Shown: positions 13,074 to 17,857 of the stretch, in pieces
Position numbering within the stretch: the first letter of the stretch is position 1
How the letters are laid out: every line of letters starts with the position of its first letter
NCBI GenBank assembly: GCA_004366195.1
Contig: SIRV01000091.1
Coordinates: forward strand, 1-17,857
DNA length: 17,857 bases
DNA from: Actinomycetota bacterium
GTDB taxonomy: Bacteria; Actinomycetota; UBA4738; HRBIN12
Direction: 5' to 3'
The notes under the pieces: model-generated
Database searches by the model: none
The model's input: only the letters and a program-made list of their open reading frames with translations
Told to the model about the DNA's origin: nothing
Position numbers and translations under genes: made by a program

Positions 13074-14291
13074 ATGCCAGGCGCGCGCCCCGAGCCCGAG
13101 CACCTCTGGCGCTCGGCCGAGCCGAAGCCCTCCTACGAGGTGGTCGTCGTAGGGGGCGGCGGCCACGGCCTCGCCACCGCCTACTACCTCGCTCGGAACC
13201 ACGGGATCCGCGATGTGTGCGTCGTCGAGCGCGGGTGGCTCGCGGGGGGCAACGTGGCGCGCAACACCACGATCATCCGCTCCAACTACCTCTGGGAGGC
13301 CTCCGAGGCCATCTACGAGCACGCGCTCCGGCTCTGGGAGGGGCTCGAGGACGAGCTCGACTGGGACCTGCAGTTCAGCCAGCGCGGCGTGATGAACCTC
13401 GCCCACACCCTGGGGGACGTTCGGGAGGGGCGCCGCCGGGTGGAGGCGAACCGCCTCGCCGGGATCGACGCAGAGTGGCTCGAGCCAGAGGAGGTCCGCG
13501 CGTTCTGCCCCATCCTCAACGTCTCCCCCGACGTGCGGTACCCGGTCCTCGGCGCGACCCTCCAGCGGCGGGCGGGGGTCGCCCGGCACGACCGGGTGGC
13601 CTGGGCCTACGCCACCCGGGCGAGCGAGCTCGGCGTGGACATCGTCGAGCACCTGGAGGTGACGGGGTTCCTGCGGGACGCGCGGGGCCGGGTCGTCGGC
13701 GTGGAGACGGACGCCGGGCCGATCCGGGCGGGGGCGGTCGCCCTCGCGGCCGCCGGGCACACGAGCGTGCTCGCCGAGCGCGTCGGCCTCCGGCTCCCGC
13801 TGCAGTCCCACCCGCTCCAGGCCCTCGTGTCGAACCTGTACGAGCCCGTCCTCGGCTGCGTCGTGATGTCGAACGCGGTCCACGTCTACGTCTCCCAGGC
13901 CGACAAGGGCGAGCTCGTGATGGGGGCGGGGATCGACGCCTACAACGGGTACGGGCAGCGGGGCTCCTTCCACGTGATCGAGCACCAGATGGCCGCGGCC
14001 CTCGAGCTGTTCCCGATCTTCCGCCACGCGCAGCTCCTCCGGACCTGGGCTGGGATCGTGGACGTGTGCCCCGACGCCTCGCCCATCATCGGCCTCACCC
14101 CCATCGAGGGGCTGTACCTGAACTGCGGCTGGGGGACCGGCGGGTTCAAGGCGACGCCGGCCTCGGGGTGGGTGTACGCGGACACGATCGCGAACGGGCG
14201 CCCCCACCCCCTGGCCGAACCCTTCTCGCTCGAGCGCTTCACCACCGGCGCGCTCGTCGACGAGCACGGCGCCGCGGCGGTGGCGCACTGA
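13074..14291 (+). CDS. soxB: Sarcosine oxidase beta subunit
   Basis: This 405-residue subunit of heterotetrameric sarcosine oxidase has the usual family length. It oxidises the N-methyl amino acid sarcosine at non-covalent FAD. VVVVGGGGHGLATAYYLARN (24-43) is the FAD-binding segment and GNVARNTTIIRSNYLW (59-74) is diagnostic for SoxB. AGVARHDRVAWAYA (167-180) holds His172, matching the position of the covalently FMN-linked histidine in characterised enzymes. The C-terminal LYLNCGWGTGGFKATPASG closes the flavin site. The start is taken as ATG 13074 because the resulting N-terminus (PEHLW..EPKPSYEVVVVGGGG) lines up with known SoxB proteins. An in-frame ATG at 13041 is possible, and neither has a good ribosome binding site. 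It heads soxB-soxD-soxA-soxG-meaB, and soxD begins 13 nt after its stop. Confidence 0.95.
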   Translation: MPGARPEPEHLWRSAEPKPSYEVVVVGGGGHGLATAYYLARNHGIRDVCVVERGWLAGGNVARNTTIIRSNYLWEASEAIYEHALRLWEGLEDELDWDLQFSQRGVMNLAHTLGDVREGRRRVEANRLAGIDAEWLEPEEVRAFCPILNVSPDVRYPVLGATLQRRAGVARHDRVAWAYATRASELGVDIVEHLEVTGFLRDARGRVVGVETDAGPIRAGAVALAAAGHTSVLAERVGLRLPLQSHPLQALVSNLYEPVLGCVVMSNAVHVYVSQADKGELVMGAGIDAYNGYGQRGSFHVIEHQMAAALELFPIFRHAQLLRTWAGIVDVCPDASPIIGLTPIEGLYLNCGWGTGGFKATPASGWVYADTIANGRPHPLAEPFSLERFTTGALVDEHGAAAVAH

Positions 14292-14304
14292 TGCGGGGGA
14301 CGCC

Positions 14305-14586
14305 GTGCTGCTGATCCGCTGCCCCTGGTGCGGCCCCCGGGACGAGGTCGAGTTCCGCTACGGGGGGCAGGCCGGCATCGCCTACCCCGCCGACCCCGAC
14401 GGCCTCTCCGACGAGGCGTGGGCGGACTACCTCTTCATGCGGGACAACCCGAAGGGCCCCTTCGCCGAGCGCTGGTTCCACGCCGCTGGGTGCCGTCGCT
14501 GGTTCCACGCCCTGCGGGACACCGCCACCCACCGCTTCCTCGCGACCGCCCGCCTCGACGAGCCGCTCCCGGAGGCAGGGACGTGA
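14305..14586 (+). CDS. soxD: Sarcosine oxidase delta subunit
   Basis: This 93-residue small subunit carries the structural zinc site of heterotetrameric sarcosine oxidase. The N-terminus MLLIRCPWCG provides Cys6 and Cys9, and WFHAAGC provides His59 and Cys63. These are the ligand positions known from the Stenotrophomonas enzyme, so spacing is fully conserved. The GTG start at 14305 has a G-rich ribosome binding site (CGGGGGA, ending 4 nt upstream). The short ATG frame beginning at 14291 stops after seven codons and is not the gene. Its stop overlaps the soxA start (GTGA), pointing to coupled translation and equal subunit amounts. Confidence 0.94.
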   Translation: MLLIRCPWCGPRDEVEFRYGGQAGIAYPADPDGLSDEAWADYLFMRDNPKGPFAERWFHAAGCRRWFHALRDTATHRFLATARLDEPLPEAGT

Positions 14587-17183
14587 CGGGCCCCCGGCGG
14601 CTCCCGACCGGCGGCGCGTGGGTGGACCGGGACCGGCCGCTCGCGCTCCGCTTCGACGGCCGCGAGATCCCTGCGTTCGAGGGGGACACGGTGGCCTCGG
14701 CCCTGCTCGGGGCGGGGATCGTGGGGGGGTTCCGGAGCCCGATCCTCGGCCGGCCCCGGGGGATCGTCGCCGCCGGGGTCGAGGAGCCCAACGCCTACGT
14801 GGAGGTGCGCGCACCGTGGTTCTCGCCGATCCTCGCCGCGACGACGCTCCCCGTGGAGCCGGGCATGGAGGTCGTGCCCCGGCCGGGCGTCGGGCGCCTG
14901 CCGACCGAGGACGTGCCCGCCCGCCCGTCCGTCCACACCCACCGGCACGCCGAGGCGGTGGTGATCGGGGCCGGTCCCGCGGGACGCGCGGCCGCGCGGG
15001 AGGCCGCCGCCCGGGGCGAGCGGGTGATCCTCATCGACGAGGGCCACCGGATCGACGACCCGCCCGCGGACGTGCGGTGCCTGCCGCGCACCACGGCGAC
15101 CGGCATCTACGACGACGGCTACGTCGTGGCCTACGAGCGCGCGCCCGCCGTGGACCGCGTCTGGCACCTGCGGGCCCGGCGCGTCGTCCTCGCAAGCGGC
15201 GCCCACGAGCGGACCGTCGCGTTCGCCGGGAACGACCGACCGGGGGTGATGCTCGCCGGTGCCGCTCGGACGTACCTCGAGCGGTACGGGGTGCTCTGCG
15301 GCGAGCGCGCCGTCGTGTTCAGCACGAACGCCTGGGGCCACCTGGCGGCGGCCGCGCTCGCCGCCGCCGGGGCTCGGGTCGTGCTCCTCGAGCCGGCGCC
15401 GGTGGACGCGGCGGGCGTCGACCTCCGGGGGGTGGAGCGCCGCGCCGGCTGGCTCGTGGTCGGGACCGAGGGCGACCCGGCCCTCCGGGCCGTGCGCGTC
15501 CGGGACCCCGAGGGGGGCGAGGAGGCGCTCGAGGCCGACCTGCTCGCGGTGAGCGGCGGCTTCAGCCCCGTGATCCAGCTCGCGCGCGCGATCGGGGCCG
15601 GGGTGCGCTACGACGAGGCCCGGGCCTGCTTCGTGCCGGACGGCACCGGCCCGGAGTGGCTCGAGGTCGTCGGCGCCGCGGCCGGCGAGGTCCCGCCGAC
15701 GGCGCCCCTGTTCCGCATCCGCGAGGGCGACGACGCGGACAAGTACGTCGAGCCCCAGCGCGACCAGACGGTGGCCGACGTCGCGAGCGCCGTGCGGCGG
15801 GGACTCCGCTCGGTGGAGCACGTGAAGCGCGCCACGTACATCGGGACCACGATCGACCAGGGCAGGACCAGCGGGGTGCTCACCGTGGAGATCGTGAACG
15901 AGCTCCTGGGTCTCCCCCACGGCTCGCAGGCCCCGACGAACCCCCGGCCGCCGTACACGCCGGTCCCCTACTCGGCGCTCGCGGGGCTCGACCGAGGGCC
16001 GACCCTCCTCGACCCGGTGCGGACGACGCCGATGCACCCCGCCCACGTCGCGCGCGGAGCCGTCTTCGAGGACGTGGGGCAGTGGAAGCGACCCCGGTTC
16101 TACCCGAAGGACGGCGAGGACATGGACGCGGCCGTGGCGCGCGAGTGCCTGGCCGTGCGCACGGCCGCCGGGGTGCTCGACGCCTCGACCCTCGGCAAGA
16201 TCGAGGTCGTCGGCCCCGACGCCGCCGATTTCCTCGACCGGATGTACGCGAACCGGATGTCGACGCTCCCGGTCGGGCGGGCCCGCTACGGCGTGATGCT
16301 CGGCCTCGACGGCATGATCGTGGACGACGGGGTCGCCGTGCGCCTCGCCGAGGACCGCTTCCTCGTCACCACGACCACGTCCGGCGCGGCCACCGTGCTC
16401 GACCGGTTCGAGGAGTGGCTGCAGACCGAGTGGCCGCACCTGCGGGTGTGGTGCACGAGCGTGACGGAGCAGTGGGCCGTGGCCGCCGTCTCGGGCCCGC
16501 GGGCGCGGGAGGTCGTCGCCGCCCTCGAGCTGAGCGTGGACCTCGACCCGGACGCGTTCCCGCACATGGCCGTGCGGGAGGCGACCCTCGCGGGCGTCCC
16601 CGCCCGGATCCTCCGCGTGAGCTTCACCGGCGAGCGCTCGTACGAGCTGCACGTCCCGGCCCGGTACGGGCTCGGCCTATGGGAGGCGGTGCTCGAGGCG
16701 GGCGAGCCCCTCGGGCTCGAGCCGTACGGGACCGAGGCCATGCACGTCCTGCGCGCCGAGAAGGGGTACATCATCGTCGGCCAGGACACCGACGGGACGG
16801 TGACGGCCGAGGACGTCGGGCTCGGGTGGCTGGTGCGGACCGACGGCTCGGACTTCGTCGGCCGCCGGTCCCTCGCGCGGCCGGAGCTCCGCCGGCCCGA
16901 TCGGCGCCAGCTCGTCGGGCTCCTGCCCGAGGACCCGGAGGCGCTCCTCCCCGAGGGCGCGCAGCTGGTCGAAGGCCCGGTGGAGCCGCCCGCCCACGCG
17001 CTCGGCTGGGTGACCTCGAGCTACCGGAGCCCCACCCTCGGCCGGACCTTCGCCCTCGCCCTCGTCGAGGCGGGACGGTCGCGGATCGGCACCGCGCTCG
17101 TCGCCCCCCTCGCCGGGGGCCCCGTCGCGGCGCGCGTGGTCGAGCCCGTCCTGTACGACCCCGAGGGGAGCCGACTGCGATGA
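14583..17183 (+). CDS. soxA: Sarcosine oxidase alpha subunit, compact form
   Basis: This 866-residue subunit has the SoxA layout: an N-terminal ferredoxin-like domain without cluster cysteines (LRFDGREIPAFEGDTVASAL and GRPRGIVAAGVEEPNA, about 20-75), an NAD-binding Rossmann core (AVVIGAGPAGRAAAREAAAR, about 125-145) and a C-terminal GcvT-like folate domain (about 480-866; GYIIVGQDTDGTVTAEDVGLGW at 728-749). The folate domain captures the methyl-derived one-carbon unit as 5,10-methylene-tetrahydrofolate. Known SoxA proteins are roughly 965 residues, so this one is about 100 shorter. By recall, the missing parts are the insert between residues about 80 and 120, the GG-containing loop after VILIDEG (about 154-165) and the segment before KYVEPQRDQT (about 360-387). 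The frame is continuous through all three places, so these look like in-frame losses, not frameshifts. The GTG start overlaps the soxD stop, and the end overlaps soxG (ATGA). Confidence 0.93.
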   Translation: MTGPRRLPTGGAWVDRDRPLALRFDGREIPAFEGDTVASALLGAGIVGGFRSPILGRPRGIVAAGVEEPNAYVEVRAPWFSPILAATTLPVEPGMEVVPRPGVGRLPTEDVPARPSVHTHRHAEAVVIGAGPAGRAAAREAAARGERVILIDEGHRIDDPPADVRCLPRTTATGIYDDGYVVAYERAPAVDRVWHLRARRVVLASGAHERTVAFAGNDRPGVMLAGAARTYLERYGVLCGERAVVFSTNAWGHLAAAALAAAGARVVLLEPAPVDAAGVDLRGVERRAGWLVVGTEGDPALRAVRVRDPEGGEEALEADLLAVSGGFSPVIQLARAIGAGVRYDEARACFVPDGTGPEWLEVVGAAAGEVPPTAPLFRIREGDDADKYVEPQRDQTVADVASAVRRGLRSVEHVKRATYIGTTIDQGRTSGVLTVEIVNELLGLPHGSQAPTNPRPPYTPVPYSALAGLDRGPTLLDPVRTTPMHPAHVARGAVFEDVGQWKRPRFYPKDGEDMDAAVARECLAVRTAAGVLDASTLGKIEVVGPDAADFLDRMYANRMSTLPVGRARYGVMLGLDGMIVDDGVAVRLAEDRFLVTTTTSGAATVLDRFEEWLQTEWPHLRVWCTSVTEQWAVAAVSGPRAREVVAALELSVDLDPDAFPHMAVREATLAGVPARILRVSFTGERSYELHVPARYGLGLWEAVLEAGEPLGLEPYGTEAMHVLRAEKGYIIVGQDTDGTVTAEDVGLGWLVRTDGSDFVGRRSLARPELRRPDRRQLVGLLPEDPEALLPEGAQLVEGPVEPPAHALGWVTSSYRSPTLGRTFALALVEAGRSRIGTALVAPLAGGPVAARVVEPVLYDPEGSRLR

Positions 17184-17671
17184 TCGAGCCCCGGGCACCC
17201 CTCGCCGACCGCCTCGCCGACCTCGCGCGCCTCGGTGCGCGCGAGCTCGCCTTCCTCGCCCAGGTCGACCTGCGGTGCGAGCCGGAGGACGCGGCCAGGC
17301 TGGGGCTCCCGCTCGAGCCGAACACCGCGGGCGCGTTCGCCGGTGCCGAGGCCCTGTGGCTCGGCCCGGACGAGTGGCTGGTCGTCGGCCCGGAGGGCTG
17401 GACCCCCCGGATCGTCTCGGACCTCGAGACCGCCCTCGCAGGGCGCCGCCGGAGCGTCCTCGACGTCAGCGCGAACCGCACGACGATCGAGCTCGCGGCA
17501 CCGGACCGGCTCGAGCACGCGGCGGTGCTCCCCGAGGCGTGGCTGCCCGACCTGCGCGCCCTCGGGGTGGCGGCGGTGTTCGGGCCGGGCACCCCGCTGG
17601 CCGACACGGTAGCCTTCGTGCGCGAGGCAGTGGCGGCGCGCCGGGCCCGGCGCGCGAGCGGCCTGGCATGA
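17180..17671 (+). CDS. soxG: Sarcosine oxidase gamma subunit, short C-terminus
   Basis: This 163-residue protein sits in the fourth position of the sox operon and has SoxG features: ALWLGPDEWLVVGPEG (about 58-73) and RRSVLDVSANRTTIEL (about 89-104), the most conserved part of the family. The usual FGPGT region follows at about 133-137, but the protein then ends in an Ala/Arg-rich tail in place of the typical YRLL...SFADYLxxWL segment. It is shorter than the roughly 200 residues common in the family. I found no better match for the missing end in another frame. SoxG is a structural subunit resembling a folate-enzyme domain, without a cofactor of its own. Start and stop both overlap neighbours as ATGA. 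Assignment rests on the conserved middle and the operon position. Confidence 0.87.
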   Translation: MIEPRAPLADRLADLARLGARELAFLAQVDLRCEPEDAARLGLPLEPNTAGAFAGAEALWLGPDEWLVVGPEGWTPRIVSDLETALAGRRRSVLDVSANRTTIELAAPDRLEHAAVLPEAWLPDLRALGVAAVFGPGTPLADTVAFVREAVAARRARRASGLA

Positions 17672-17857
17672 GCGCCGAGCGGCCCCGCACGGCCGCGCCC
17701 GGCCTGGTGGACCGAGCGGTCGGGGGCGACCGCGCGGCCCTCGCGCGGCTGCTCACGCTGCTCGAGACGGGCGGCCCGGACGCGGCGGCGGCGCTGCGGG
17801 CGCTCTACCCGCGCGCCGGGCGGGCGCACGTCGTCGGGCTCACCGGCCCGCCCGGCA
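17668..17857 (+). CDS. meaB: MeaB/ArgK-like GTPase, N-terminal part only
   Basis: Sixty-three codons are visible before the window ends. The sequence LVDRAVGGDRAALARLLTLLE, then ALRALYPRAGRAHVVGLTGP and the start of a P-loop (GLTGPPG), is the N-terminus of the MeaB/ArgK G3E-type GTPases. These proteins guard and reload adenosylcobalamin in acyl-CoA mutases such as methylmalonyl-CoA mutase. The ATG overlaps the soxG stop (ATGA), so it is translated with the sarcosine oxidase operon. A mutase gene would be expected just downstream, but this cannot be seen. The nucleotide-binding switch regions are outside the window. Confidence 0.88.
   Translation, partial: MSAERPRTAAPGLVDRAVGGDRAALARLLTLLETGGPDAAAALRALYPRAGRAHVVGLTGPPG

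Noticed and set aside
10658..14314. A 1218-codon plus-strand frame
   Set aside because: It crosses four clear genes in a wrong frame, and its sequence is low-complexity His/Arg/Pro/Gly text without any domain. It is a base-composition artefact.
14291..14314. ATG overlapping the soxB stop as a soxD start
   Set aside because: That frame ends after seven codons. The GTG at 14305 gives the SoxD protein with its zinc ligands at the known positions.
17500..17671. Frameshift at the end of soxG hiding the missing C-terminus
   Set aside because: The other two forward frames in this stretch give only Arg/Ser/Pro-rich text without the expected SoxG ending, and the stop forms a tidy ATGA overlap with the next gene.

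Overview
The window is a very GC-rich, gene-dense stretch of bacterial chromosome. Several features point to Actinomycetota, probably an uncultured or poorly sampled lineage: a DUF222/HNH ('13E12'-type) gene, heavy GTG start use, probable leaderless promoters, a perfect GlxR/Crp-type operator and a soxBDAG operon with overlapping stops and starts. This placement is inferred from gene content, because no rRNA or tRNA is present. I see no insertion sequence, phage gene or CRISPR array. The one gene type often linked to mobile repeats is the DUF222/HNH gene at the left edge.

Left part (1-4795). A minus-strand DUF222/HNH gene runs off the left edge, with a perfect TGTGA-N2-TA-N2-TCACA site just upstream. 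Next is a plus-strand fusion of an inositol-1-phosphate cytidylyltransferase-like domain and a CDP-alcohol phosphatidyltransferase (IPCT-DIPPS type). Convergent to it is a small secreted lipoprotein gene. That gene diverges from a Tat-exported phosphoesterase/phospholipase C-like gene.

Middle part (4813-11062). A two-gene minus-strand operon encodes a phytoene-dehydrogenase/PYROXD2-like flavoprotein and an ADP-forming acyl-CoA synthetase. It diverges from a TetR regulator gene. Beyond that lie a DinB-like gene and an acyl-CoA dehydrogenase gene, both on the minus strand. The same inverted repeat, GCTGAAC-N4-GTTCAGC, lies over the predicted tetR start point and again just upstream of the acyl-CoA dehydrogenase. 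The region therefore reads as a small TetR-controlled acyl-CoA catabolic regulon whose substrate is unknown.

Right part (11078-17857). An IclR-family regulator gene and a cysteine-synthase-like PLP enzyme gene form one minus-strand unit. It diverges from a heterotetrameric sarcosine oxidase operon, soxB-soxD-soxA-soxG, whose last overlap leads into a meaB-like GTPase gene cut by the right edge. SoxA is shortened in its N-terminal and NAD-binding parts, and SoxG is shortened at its C-terminus. The likely role is demethylation of sarcosine to glycine plus a one-carbon unit on tetrahydrofolate, with IclR as candidate local regulator. The PLP enzyme has altered substrate-loop residues and may use the amino-acid product.
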